Positions 16,724 through 25,035 of a stretch of 64,000 nt of DNA are shown piece by piece. Position 1 is the first letter of the stretch, and every line of letters begins with the position of its first letter. This stretch comes from Virgibacillus proomii (GTDB lineage Bacteria; Bacillota; Bacilli; Bacillales; Amphibacillaceae). The DNA lies in contig NZ_FUFN01000008.1 of the NCBI RefSeq assembly GCF_900162615.1, forward strand, positions 124,001 to 188,000. The letters are read 5' to 3'. A program made the position numbers and the translations under genes. Below the pieces are notes generated by a model that saw only the letters and a list, made by a program, of their open reading frames with translations, had not been told where the DNA came from and ran no database searches.

Positions 16724-18106
16724 TCATAATAAAAATTTCATAAATACGGTTGCCATGCTGAAATAAATAAGGATCGAAATTATATCATTGATCGTAGTAA
16801 TAAATGGGCCGGATGCTACAGCTGGATCGATTTTTATCCGTTCCATCAACATGGGAACTAACACACCTGCAAGTGTGGCAACAAACAGTGTAGCAGCAAT
16901 TGAAATACCTACAAGTAAACCCAAGTAAAACTTACCTTTCCAAATATAAATAACAATCATAATAACAATTCCGCAAATAATCCCATTAATGATGCCTGTA
17001 GCTCCTTCCCGGAGTACAAGCCGGGCTTTTCCTTGTTTATCATAATCCCCATTAGCTATCCCACGAACAGCAACCGCCAAAGCTTGCGTTCCTGAATTAC
17101 CAGCCATTCCAGCAATAAGCGGGATAAATATAGCTAAAACGGAAACTTGATTTAACGTTTCCTCAAAACGTCCTATTAAACTGGCAGTTAGCATTCCTAA
17201 AAATAATAAAATAACAAGCCATGGTAACCGTTTTCTCACTGAAACAACCGCCGTATCACTTGGCTTATCCATATCGGAAACCCCAGCCAGCTTGGAATAG
17301 TCATCACTTGCTTCTTCTTCCATGACGTCTAAAATATCATCTACCGTAATAATACCTAATAGATGCCCTTGAAAATCAACTACCGGAAGTGCTAAAAAGT
17401 CATAGTCACGCATCATTTGGGCAACTTCTTCTTGGTCTTTGCCAACAGATACCGCTACGACCTTTTCAATCATAACATCTTCAATTAGAGTATCTTCATC
17501 GGCAACAATTAGATCTCGCAAAGAAAGAACTCCAACTAAACGCTTTTCATCATCCAGTACATACATATAGTAGATCGTTTCTGCGTCTGGAGCCTGTTCC
17601 TTTAATTGCTGCATCGTCTGTTGAACTGTATTTGTTTTATACGTTGCAACATACTCAGTAGTCATAATACTTCCGGCTGTTTTTTCTTCATAATGCAGCA
17701 ACTTTTTAATTTCTTTTGCTGCTTCCTGATTCATAATGGTTAAGAAGCTTGCAATTTGATCCTTGTCCATGCCACTTAAAATATCAACCGCATTATCAGC
17801 AAACATTTTCGCTAAAACCATGGAAGCAAAGCGGGGATCCATTTCGCTTATTAATGCGCGTCGTTGTTTTTCATCATCCATAATTTCTATGATGTTGCCG
17901 ACTTCCTCTGGCGATAAATACGTGTATATTTTCAAACGAGCTGCTTTTGTCTGCTCCATAAAAAACATTGCTTGGTCATAGGGATGCATATCAAGGAACT
18001 CGTTACGAAATCCTTCCATATTATCCTGTTCCAGTGCCTGCTGTAATTTCTGCCAATGCTGCTCATACTGTTCTTCATACTTTTTATCATACTTATTGGA
18101 TTCCAT
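16724..18106 (-). CDS. mgtE: MgtE magnesium transporter
   Basis: Mg2+ channel/transporter of 460 aa. The N-terminal MgtE domain (about 1-130) is followed by two CBS domains (about 140-265, containing LSLRDLIVADED and VVDFQGHLLGIITVDDIL) and five membrane segments with the pore-associated segment PAVASGPFITTINDI near the C terminus. CBS and N domains close the pore when Mg2+ is high. AAGGAAG precedes the ATG. I see no M-box riboswitch in the 170 bp upstream, unlike B. subtilis mgtE. It stands alone and ends at a strong terminator. Confidence 0.93.
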   Translation of the reverse strand: MESNKYDKKYEEQYEQHWQKLQQALEQDNMEGFRNEFLDMHPYDQAMFFMEQTKAARLKIYTYLSPEEVGNIIEIMDDEKQRRALISEMDPRFASMVLAKMFADNAVDILSGMDKDQIASFLTIMNQEAAKEIKKLLHYEEKTAGSIMTTEYVATYKTNTVQQTMQQLKEQAPDAETIYYMYVLDDEKRLVGVLSLRDLIVADEDTLIEDVMIEKVVAVSVGKDQEEVAQMMRDYDFLALPVVDFQGHLLGIITVDDILDVMEEEASDDYSKLAGVSDMDKPSDTAVVSVRKRLPWLVILLFLGMLTASLIGRFEETLNQVSVLAIFIPLIAGMAGNSGTQALAVAVRGIANGDYDKQGKARLVLREGATGIINGIICGIVIMIVIYIWKGKFYLGLLVGISIAATLFVATLAGVLVPMLMERIKIDPAVASGPFITTINDIISILIYFSMATVFMKFLL

Positions 18107-18280
18107 ACGATCACTTCCTTTTCCCTAGCTCATCTATTCCCTATTAAAGGGGCGTTCAAACCAATTTACTTGGATGAAATTGGTTATAATTATATAATGT
18201 AGAGCAACCTTGCCTACTATCCATTTTTACCCCGCACATATCATATCCAAAAAAACCGAACAAATCAAGGAGGTATTCAT

Positions 18281-19027
18281 ATGAAGATTGATATTATTGG
18301 TGATATTCATGGATGTTTTGAAGAATTAGAGCAACTATTTTTCAAACTTGGCTACAAAAAGGAACAGGGTATTTTTGTTCATCCCGAACAACGAACTCCC
18401 GTCTTTGTTGGAGATATAACCGATCGGGGTCCACATTCATTAGCAGTGATTACACTTGTATTTAAAATGGTAATCACGCAGCAAAAAGCATTGTATGTTC
18501 CCGGTAATCATTGCAATAAATTGTACCGCTACTTTATCGGTAATAACGTTCGAATATGGCATGGATTAGAAACAACTGTTGCTGAGTATAAAGCGTGCTC
18601 AAAAGAGGAACAGGCCCTGATCCGTGAACAATTTATGACATTATACGAACAAGCACCTCTTTATTTGCAAATTCCAGAAGTAAATGCAATTGTTGCACAT
18701 GCAGGAATGAAAGAAGTGTACATAGGGAGGACCGATAAACAAGTGGAAGCTTTTGTTCTATATGGTGACACGACTGGAGAAAAAGATTCATCTGGGAGAC
18801 CGATTCGTAAAGATTGGGCAGCACATTATAAAGGAGATGCTTGGATTGTTTATGGCCATACCCCTGTTTTAAAGCCACGAATCATAAACAGAACAATCAA
18901 TATTGATACAGGTTGTGTGTTTGGAAATGAATTAACAGCTTTTCGTCTACCTGAAGAAAAGATTGTGGCTGTTCCATCACAACAGCCATTTCAAAGAGAT
19001 AGATTTACATTTTTTGCAGCGCATTAA
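18281..19027 (+). CDS. prpE: PrpE, symmetrical diadenosine tetraphosphatase/phosphatase
   Basis: Metallophosphoesterase of 248 aa with the three metal-binding blocks GDIHG (7-11), GDITDRGP and GNHCNKL, plus a later histidine (GHTP). PrpE in Bacillus cleaves Ap4A-type dinucleotides and affects spore germination. AAGGAGG precedes the ATG. It is divergent from mgtE. The last 23 bp overlap the 3' end of the opposite-strand pseudouridine synthase gene, so the two mRNAs can pair at their ends. Confidence 0.88.
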   Translation: MKIDIIGDIHGCFEELEQLFFKLGYKKEQGIFVHPEQRTPVFVGDITDRGPHSLAVITLVFKMVITQQKALYVPGNHCNKLYRYFIGNNVRIWHGLETTVAEYKACSKEEQALIREQFMTLYEQAPLYLQIPEVNAIVAHAGMKEVYIGRTDKQVEAFVLYGDTTGEKDSSGRPIRKDWAAHYKGDAWIVYGHTPVLKPRIINRTINIDTGCVFGNELTAFRLPEEKIVAVPSQQPFQRDRFTFFAAH

Positions 19028-19898
19028 CCATATCTTGAGGTAATTTAGCAGTAAAATGCAGTAATTCCTTTGTAATTGGATGGATGAATGAAAGTAAAGA
19101 ACAATGCAATGCCTGCCGCTCAATCAAATGAGTAGAACCACCATATAGTGTATCACCACATAACGGATAACCAGTTCCCGAAAAGTGAACGCGAATTTGA
19201 TGAGTTCTACCTGTTTCCAACTGAACAGTAATAAATGAATGCTCGGTCGTCTTTTTTTCTACCTTGTAATGAGTAATCGCATCTTTTCCATCTGAACGGA
19301 TCTCTCGTTCAATGATAGATCCAGGTTTTCTACCTATTGGCATATGAATCGTACCAGATTGCTTACTAATACAACCTTCTACTATAGCCTGATATGTTCG
19401 CTGCACTGCTTTCGTTTGCTGTTGAGCAGCTAAAATTGAATGACTATAGCTGTGCTTAGCAACTAATAATAAACCAGAGGTGTCGCGATCTAATCTAGTA
19501 ACAATGTGAACGGTGGCATTACATTTCTGTTTTTCATAATGTGCTAATAATCCATTTGCCAAAGTTCCATTAGGGTGACGAAACGAAGGAATCACCGGTA
19601 ACCCAGATGCTTTATTAATAACTAAAATATCGTTATCTTCATAAATGATCGATAGTTCCATTGGTTCTGGTTGCATCGAATTACTTCTAACTTCTTTGGG
19701 AAAATGAATCATTAGTTTATCTCCAGTAGATAAAGGATAACGAACGGATTGTTCTATCCCATTTACTAAAATCGCTCCACCATCAAATTTAATTGCTTTT
19801 AAAATCCTTCTGGAAAATCCCCGAACCTCACGAAGATAGTCGCGAAGCAGCATTCCTTCATGTTGTTTTTCAATAATCCATTCCATCTGTTCTATCAC
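19005..19898 (-). CDS. yjbO: RluD-family pseudouridine synthase (YjbO)
   Basis: RNA pseudouridine synthase, 297 aa, with an S4-like N-terminal segment (LRDYLREVRGFSRRILKAI) and the catalytic motif HIVTRLDRDTSGLLLVAKH, where the Asp of RLDRDTSG is the nucleophile. The target is probably 23S rRNA or a tRNA uridine. The GTG start nine bases after the nadK stop has only a weak ribosome site; an ATG at 19886 (MEWIIEK) is an alternative. It is the distal gene of a relQ-nadK-yjbO group, as in Bacillus. It overlaps the convergent prpE by 23 bp. Confidence 0.88.
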   Translation of the reverse strand: MIEQMEWIIEKQHEGMLLRDYLREVRGFSRRILKAIKFDGGAILVNGIEQSVRYPLSTGDKLMIHFPKEVRSNSMQPEPMELSIIYEDNDILVINKASGLPVIPSFRHPNGTLANGLLAHYEKQKCNATVHIVTRLDRDTSGLLLVAKHSYSHSILAAQQQTKAVQRTYQAIVEGCISKQSGTIHMPIGRKPGSIIEREIRSDGKDAITHYKVEKKTTEHSFITVQLETGRTHQIRVHFSGTGYPLCGDTLYGGSTHLIERQALHCSLLSFIHPITKELLHFTAKLPQDMVNALQKM

Positions 19899-19907
19899 GT
19901 TCCTACA

Positions 19908-20711
19908 TTAATAATTATCAGCTGCAACAAACGATTCACGTACCCGCTTCCAGAAAGGAAATTGACGAAACCTGGCAAAACGAATTCGTTCTTCAGCAAC
20001 CCGACATTGTATCGATTTAACATTTGCGTAATTCGTTGTAAAATGATCAACTGCAATTAAAAAGCTGCGATCAACGACCGGCTTTAACAAACATGTATGA
20101 TGCTTTGGTAAAATTAGTGGTGAACCAATTGTTCGGAACACGCGGTTATTAATGGAAGCCATCTCGGTTAACTGAATGGCGTCAAGCGATGGATGAATGA
20201 TCGCTCCACCTAAAGCTTTATTATAAGCTGTACTTCCAGATGGTGTAGAAATACATAATCCATCACCACGGAATGTTTCAAAATGTTCTCCTTTAATTTC
20301 TACATCAAAAACAACAGAACCATCAGCAGTTTTTATCGTAGCTTCATTAAGTGCTAAAAATTGATCTTCAATTCCTCCCGTTTTCCCGCGGATAATCACT
20401 TCTAATAATGGATATTCCACAATCTGAAATGGCGTTTTAGCGATTTCAATAATCAACTTTTCAAGTTCATCCGGAGTCCAGTCCGCATAAAACCCTAAAT
20501 GTCCCGTATGTATCCCAATAAAAGCAGTGGAATTTAAGCGGTGAATATACGTATGAAATGCTTCTAAAAATGTACCATCTCCCCCAACGGATATGACAAG
20601 CGCCGGTTCATTATCGTTATACTCTAATTTAAAATCAGTTAAATGTTGCTTAAGTGTTGCTTTAATCTGTTCAGAACGGCCGTCCCCTCTTGAAACAATG
20701 GCAAATTTCAT
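19908..20711 (-). CDS. nadK: NAD kinase
   Basis: Phosphorylates NAD to NADP; 267 aa. The ATP/polyphosphate-binding GGDGT motif is at residues 43-47 (VGGDGTFLEA) and the NAD-binding region includes TPSGSTAYN. AAAGGAGG lies eight bases before the ATG. It is 85 bp downstream of relQ and 9 bp upstream of yjbO, so it is likely in one operon, the same order as ppnKA in B. subtilis. Confidence 0.95.
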   Translation of the reverse strand: MKFAIVSRGDGRSEQIKATLKQHLTDFKLEYNDNEPALVISVGGDGTFLEAFHTYIHRLNSTAFIGIHTGHLGFYADWTPDELEKLIIEIAKTPFQIVEYPLLEVIIRGKTGGIEDQFLALNEATIKTADGSVVFDVEIKGEHFETFRGDGLCISTPSGSTAYNKALGGAIIHPSLDAIQLTEMASINNRVFRTIGSPLILPKHHTCLLKPVVDRSFLIAVDHFTTNYANVKSIQCRVAEERIRFARFRQFPFWKRVRESFVAADNY

Positions 20712-20796
20712 GTCTACATCCTCCTTTAGAGCGATAGCATATATCGATTTTTCAGCTTATCATTGATTCGTTTCCTTTCGTTAGGAGGAAATCCAG

Positions 20797-21417
20797 CTAC
20801 TTACGATGAAAAATACGTTGTGCTTCCTGAACTTCATGTTTAATTTTTGACATTTCTTCATCTAATTGAAAAGCCGCTTCTGCTGCATTTTGTAAACGTA
20901 CTTTAATATTAGCCGGTATACTCCCTTTATATTTATAATTTAATGAGTGTTCATTCGTCGCCCAGAAATTCATTGCTAGTGTACGAATCTGAATTTCTGC
21001 CAGCAATTTTTTCATCCCATCAATTGTCTCAACAGGGTACTCAATAATTAGATGATAAGAACGGTAGCCGCTTGCCTTTTTTTTCGATACATAATCCTTT
21101 TCTTCAACGATTGTTAAGTCATTTCTAGCTCGAATCATCTCAACCACAGTATAAATATCATCCACAAACTGACATACAACTCTTACCCCTGCTATATCCT
21201 GAATTTCTTTTTCAATATCTTCTAACGGTATTTTCTTACTTTCTGCTTTTTCCAAAATACTAGGTACTGGCTTCACACGACCAGTAATAAACTCAATCGG
21301 TGAATGTTTTGACTCATATTCAAATTGCTTATGAATCCCCTTTAGTTTTACTTTCAACTCTTCAACAACCTGCGCATATGGCGCAAGTGTAGATTTCCAA
21401 TTCACATTCAACACCAC
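20797..21417 (-). CDS. relQ: RelQ/SasB small alarmone synthetase
   Basis: Small GTP pyrophosphokinase making (p)ppGpp; about 206 aa with only the synthetase domain (no hydrolase or regulatory domains). Motifs include GRVKPVPSILEKA, DIAGVRVVCQFVDDIY, SGYRSYHLI and EIQIRTLAMNFWATNEH. The start is uncertain: two GTG codons at 21417/21414 overlap the ribosome site GGTGG, and a GTG at 21405 (MNWKSTL) has better spacing. It heads the relQ-nadK-yjbO group. Confidence 0.92.
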   Translation of the reverse strand: MVLNVNWKSTLAPYAQVVEELKVKLKGIHKQFEYESKHSPIEFITGRVKPVPSILEKAESKKIPLEDIEKEIQDIAGVRVVCQFVDDIYTVVEMIRARNDLTIVEEKDYVSKKKASGYRSYHLIIEYPVETIDGMKKLLAEIQIRTLAMNFWATNEHSLNYKYKGSIPANIKVRLQNAAEAAFQLDEEMSKIKHEVQEAQRIFHRK

Positions 21418-21762
21418 CTGATATGTTCATCTCTCGTATTAAGCCTCCCTTATTGTATCACATTATTCCAGAATATTGCTTGTTCATGAAACAAGATAAA
21501 GCGGCTTAAATAAGCATTATTTTCCATTACTACTGATTATCTATTTTGCCAGACTAATGTTTGTAATAACTGGTCCTAACTTACTGAAAAAGCATGTCCT
21601 CTTTCGTTTTCTAAATGATTAAACCACTTCCTAACCTTCAATAGGTACCGCTTTCACAAATCAATAGAACAATGTTCTGCTCATAAATGAACGATAAAAT
21701 AAATAACATGGAAGGAAAAGCCATATTTTATACATTTTTTTGTAAACCCAGCACATTATTCT

Positions 21763-21791
21763 TTGCAAATTTGCGCTAGATTAGCGATAAT
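21763..21791 (+). promoter_or_regulatory. promoter of yjbK
   Basis: -35 TTGCAA (21763-21768), a 17-base spacer and -10 GATAAT (21786-21791), 38 bases before the yjbK ATG. The rest of the 410-bp relQ-yjbK divergent space shows nothing else I can name. Confidence 0.6.
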
Positions 21792-21829
21792 CAATTTTAG
21801 CAAGGTTATTGTATCGAGGGAGGACGAGT

Positions 21830-22402
21830 ATGGCTCAAGAAATAGAGATTGAATTTAAAAATTTATTAACCATTGAGGAATATAATAAATTGTTAAAACA
21901 TATTCCATTTCCAACCGAAAGCCAAATACAAACTAACTACTATTTTGAAACAAAGCATCGTTCATTGCAAGAGTTAGGTTGTGCTTTAAGGATTCGTGAG
22001 AAAAACAATTTCTATCAACTAACGTTAAAGGAACCTCATGAAAAAGGTTTATTAGAAACGCATGATACTCTTTCAAAAGAGGAAGCTGACAGTTGGATTC
22101 AAGGTAAGGTCATAGAAAAGCCTGAAACTACGGCTCGTCTTAAAGATTTAGGAATCCGTCTATCTTCTTTACATTGTTTTGGCAGCTTAACGACCAAGCG
22201 TAAGGAATTATATAAAAACAACTTAATATTTGTTTTAGATTATAGCTTTTATAATGGAAAATCAGACTACGAGCTCGAGCTAGAGGCCGATACAAGAGAA
22301 AATGGATTCACTCAATTTCAGGAGTTGCTCCATCATTACCAAATACCTCGAAGAAAAACGCCAAATAAGGTGGAACGATTTTTTGCTAGTTTTGAGAATT
22401 AA
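21830..22402 (+). CDS. yjbK: YjbK, CYTH-domain triphosphatase-like protein
   Basis: 190 aa CYTH-fold protein with the diagnostic ExExK motif at residues 6-10 (QEIEIEFK) and the tunnel-lining charged residues typical of triphosphate-metal binding. Family members hydrolyse inorganic triphosphate or related compounds. The ATG at 21830 follows GAGGGAGG; a TTG 21 bases upstream opens the frame but lies before the ribosome site. Its position beside relQ, divergent, is conserved in Bacillus and may point to a link with nucleotide signalling. Confidence 0.88.
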   Translation: MAQEIEIEFKNLLTIEEYNKLLKHIPFPTESQIQTNYYFETKHRSLQELGCALRIREKNNFYQLTLKEPHEKGLLETHDTLSKEEADSWIQGKVIEKPETTARLKDLGIRLSSLHCFGSLTTKRKELYKNNLIFVLDYSFYNGKSDYELELEADTRENGFTQFQELLHHYQIPRRKTPNKVERFFASFEN

Positions 22403-22559
22403 TTTCTTGTAACAATTTGTTCACACCTCTATTTTCTCTAAAATTTTATATCAACTGATCGAGTACAATGATGAAGTAGAGGACAAATTTAATCAGATTA
22501 TTTGCTCACTTGCTATTCCGTTGCTACAATATATAGAAACCGAAGCAAGGGGAATACTC

Positions 22560-22943
22560 ATGAAGAAACAAGCAAACTCTATTTTTGAAGCGATAGGCGG
22601 AAGTATTGCTGTACAACGGCTCGTACAAACGTTTTACGCACATGTAAGCCGGCATCCTGATTTAATTCCAATATTTCCTGAAGACTTAACAGAAACGATC
22701 TATAAACAAAAGTTATTCCTTACTCAGTTTTTTGGAGGTCCTCCATTATATTCTGAAGAACGGGGACATCCAATGTTGCGAAGAAGACATTTACCTTTTG
22801 AAATAACGCCAACACGAAAAGATGCTTGGCTTGAATGTATGGCACTTGCACTAGTAGAAGCTGAAATAAACGAACCTTACCGTACGGCTATATTTGAAAA
22901 ACTAACCTTAACTGCTAACCACATGATGAACACACCAGAATAG
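22560..22943 (+). CDS. yjbI: YjbI, truncated haemoglobin (group II)
   Basis: Group II truncated globin of 127 aa: N-terminal GGSIAVQRLVQTFY, a FFGGPP turn, and the proximal haem His in RRRHLPFEI. The C-terminal half has the Trp of group II (DAWLECM). The start is the ATG at 22560, six bases after AAGGGGA; the upstream extension lacks a ribosome site. It is 17 bp upstream of yjbH in a conserved pair. Genetic links in Bacillus place it in defence against oxidative or nitrosative damage. Confidence 0.92.
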   Translation: MKKQANSIFEAIGGSIAVQRLVQTFYAHVSRHPDLIPIFPEDLTETIYKQKLFLTQFFGGPPLYSEERGHPMLRRRHLPFEITPTRKDAWLECMALALVEAEINEPYRTAIFEKLTLTANHMMNTPE

Positions 22944-22960
22944 GAGAAAGGAGAATCGGT

Positions 22961-23866
22961 GTGAGTTGGGAACACTCTGGATTTAAATCCATTTATCAAA
23001 CAAACACATCGGAAAAATATAGCTATGTTAATGTTGTTCAAAAACCCATCGAGATTTATGTTTTTGTCGATCCCTTATGTCCTGAGTGCTGGGCGCTTGA
23101 GCCCTTCTTAAAGAAACTCTCAACTGAGTATGGCAGATTTTTCACCATTCGTCCGATCATAAGTGGACATTTAAGTACACTGAATAAAGACCAATTTGAT
23201 CGCCCGCTAAAAATAAAAGCTATTTGGGAAAAAACTGCAAATCGAACAGGCATGTGCTGTGACGGTGATTTATGGTTAGAAAATCCGGTGTCTTATCCAT
23301 GGATTGCCTCCTTGGCTGTCAAGGCTGCAGAATTACAAGGTAAAAAGGCAGGCAAAACCTTTCTTCGTAAAATTCAAGAAAGTGCATTCCTATATAAGCA
23401 AGATATTTCTTGTGAAGAAACACTTTACGCTTGTGCAAAAGCTGCAAATTTAGATGTAGAAGAATTCTCATCCGACTTATTTTCTTCCTCTGCTAAAAAA
23501 GCCTTTCAATGTGACGTAAAGCTAACTCAAGAAATGGAAGTTGATTATATTCCAACACTTGTCTTTTTTAACCAATTCACAGAAGGACAAGGTATTAAAA
23601 TCTCTGGTCTTTATCCATATGATATTTATGTCCGTGTATTAAGAGAAATTTTGGAAAAACAGCCGATTCCTTCTGAGAAACCAATGCTAGAGGATTTTCT
23701 TTCTTATTATAAAACAGTCGGAACAAAGGAAATTGCTGTAGTTTACGATTGGTCTATGGCAAAAGCAGAACGAGAAATGAAAAAGCTACAATTGAAGCAA
23801 AAAGTGACGCGAATCCCAGTAAAGTATGGGGACTTCTGGAAATATGAAGATGAACAAAGGCCTTAA
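22961..23866 (+). CDS. spxH: YjbH/SpxH, ClpXP adaptor for Spx
   Basis: DsbA/thioredoxin-like adaptor (301 aa) that delivers the regulator Spx to ClpXP for degradation. The thioredoxin-like N-terminal part has VDPLCPECWALEPFLKKL with a CxxC motif. The GTG start follows AAAGGAG by seven bases. It is cotranscribed with yjbI. Its client gene spx lies 7 kb away at 30552, and mecA at 29319, so the window holds much of this proteolytic circuit. A terminator overlaps its stop. Confidence 0.92.
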   Translation: MSWEHSGFKSIYQTNTSEKYSYVNVVQKPIEIYVFVDPLCPECWALEPFLKKLSTEYGRFFTIRPIISGHLSTLNKDQFDRPLKIKAIWEKTANRTGMCCDGDLWLENPVSYPWIASLAVKAAELQGKKAGKTFLRKIQESAFLYKQDISCEETLYACAKAANLDVEEFSSDLFSSSAKKAFQCDVKLTQEMEVDYIPTLVFFNQFTEGQGIKISGLYPYDIYVRVLREILEKQPIPSEKPMLEDFLSYYKTVGTKEIAVVYDWSMAKAEREMKKLQLKQKVTRIPVKYGDFWKYEDEQRP

Positions 23867-23882
23867 TCAAGGCTTTTTATTT
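23856..23882 (+). terminator. terminator of yjbI-yjbH
   Basis: GCCTT-AATC-AAGGC extended by AAA/TTT pairs and followed by TTTTATTTTTT. The stop codon lies within the loop. Confidence 0.8.
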
Positions 23883-23888
23883 TTTGTA

Positions 23889-24158
23889 TAAGAAAAACTT
23901 GGCTTGTCGCCAAGTCTTTATGGAGAAAGAAAGCTATCGTTTTTCTTATACGATAAAGTGAAACTTCATTCCATGGAATGCTCTTTACACGGAATGTTAG
24001 TACCACAAGGGTATGACCTAAAGGCCCTTGAACCAATCGGGCATTTAGGTGCCGTTTTCTCCCACTTTGACCCCTTGCACGAACTCAGGTCTTGAAGTGG
24101 GAAACTTACGGCACCTTACATGCGGGATAATACCTAAAGTTTTATACTTTGCTTTAAC
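23889..24158 (+). repeat. element B copy B2, interrupted by element A2
   Basis: The left part of B (ACTTGGC/GCCAAGT hairpin, then TATCG/CGATA) runs to ATAAA at 23953-23957; the B tail ACCTAAAGTTTTATACTTTGC resumes at about 24132. Between them is element A. Compare the uninterrupted B3 and B4 (ATAAAGCCTAAAG). Confidence 0.8.
23958..24131 (+). repeat. dispersed element A, copy A2 (variant left hairpin)
   Basis: Same order as the other A copies, but the left stem is CATTCCATG...CACGGAATG instead of CATTCAGTAGGAG...CTCCTACTGAATG, so the stem is kept while the sequence differs. The right compound hairpin (AGGTGCCGT, CTCCCACTT with AAGTGGGA, ACGGCACCT) is intact. Flanked by ATAAA and ATAAT. Confidence 0.85.
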
Positions 24159-24164
24159 ACAAAG

Positions 24165-24205
24165 AAAGAAGGATATGCGGGGCAGCGCATATCCTTCTTT
24201 TCTCT
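24165..24205 (+). terminator. terminator-like hairpin after B2/A2
   Basis: A 15-bp perfect stem (24165-24179 with 24186-24200), 6-base loop and T-rich tail. No + gene lies between it and the yjbH terminator, so it may end a transcript through B2/A2 or be part of the repeat surroundings. Confidence 0.6.
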
Positions 24206-24409
24206 TTGTAATAACAAAGGGGGATGGGAGAAAGTTTCATGATCAAACAAAGGGGTTTTGTTTGTATCTAACTTACATTCTTAATATACCAATCATTTCA
24301 CAAAGAATCAATAACCTTGTGCATGTTTTCACAAAAATGTCACGAATAAAGCGCTTTCCAATTGCATATGCTTTTATAATCCATTGTAATTTTATACAGA
24401 GGTGATAGC

Positions 24410-24589
24410 TTGAAACGTTTTATTCAGCCATTATTATTTTTACTTTTAACCGGTTTTGCTTTTGTTTTAAATATTTTAGGATTTTTACAGGTAATTCCTC
24501 TTTACATCACATTGCCTTTGTTGTTTATATCCATTTACTTAACCATCTACTCATTCACAAGCAAGCGTCTTTACCGAGGAACACGATAA
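24410..24589 (+). CDS. small two-helix membrane protein (59 aa)
   Basis: TTG start after GAGGTGAT; translates to a very hydrophobic 59-residue protein beginning MKRFIQPLLFLLLTGFAF, with two predicted membrane helices separated by a short NILGFLQVIP turn and a basic C terminus (SKRLYRGTR). A TATAAT lies about 35 bases upstream. The stop codon TAA lies inside the ATAAA pentamer at which repeat A3 begins. I do not recognise a family. The ribosome site and the clean membrane topology support a real gene. Confidence 0.6.
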   Translation: MKRFIQPLLFLLLTGFAFVLNILGFLQVIPLYITLPLLFISIYLTIYSFTSKRLYRGTR

Positions 24590-24773
24590 AATGAACCTTC
24601 ATTCAGTAGGAGTTTTCTTCCATCTCCTACTGAATGTTAGTACCACAAGGGTATGACCTAAAGGCCCTTGAACGAATCGGGCATTTAGGTGCCGTTTTCT
24701 CCCACTTAGACCTTTTGTATCAACTCAAGGCTCTTGAAGTGGGAGTCTTACGGCACCTTACATGCGGGATAAA
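24586..24773 (+). repeat. dispersed element A, copy A3 (long form) with perfect ATAAA flanks
   Basis: Bounded by ATAAA at 24586-24590 and 24769-24773. Left stem CATTCAGTAGGAG/CTCCTACTGAATG (13 bp), middle stem ACCTAAA-GGCCC/GGGC-TTTAGGT, right compound stem. It sits exactly at the stop codon of the 59-aa gene. Confidence 0.88.
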
Positions 24774-24997
24774 TGCAACGTGGACAAAGGTAAGCTTAAA
24801 CGTGGGCGTTGTCATACTCGTACACTTCAAACATTTAAATACTCTAACTATGTCGAACTAACTTTCAAGCAAAAATTTTATCTTTTTAACATATGAAGAA
24901 ATAATGGGTAATGCAAACCCATATGCATAGATAATGTCTTAGTTGCACCTGTACTTAAACATTTCATTTTTATCCGACGATTATCCTTCATGCTAAA

Positions 24998-25035
24998 ATC
25001 AAAAAAAGCAGGTTTCATGACCTGCTTTTTTTGAT
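24998..25035. terminator. terminator of pepF
   Basis: A perfect 16-bp stem (24998-25013 with 25020-25035) with a 6-base loop and seven T residues on each strand's 3' arm, abutting the pepF stop codon. Confidence 0.92.

Noticed and set aside
18107..18280. M-box riboswitch upstream of mgtE
   Set aside because: Looked for the conserved M-box segments on the minus strand and did not find them.
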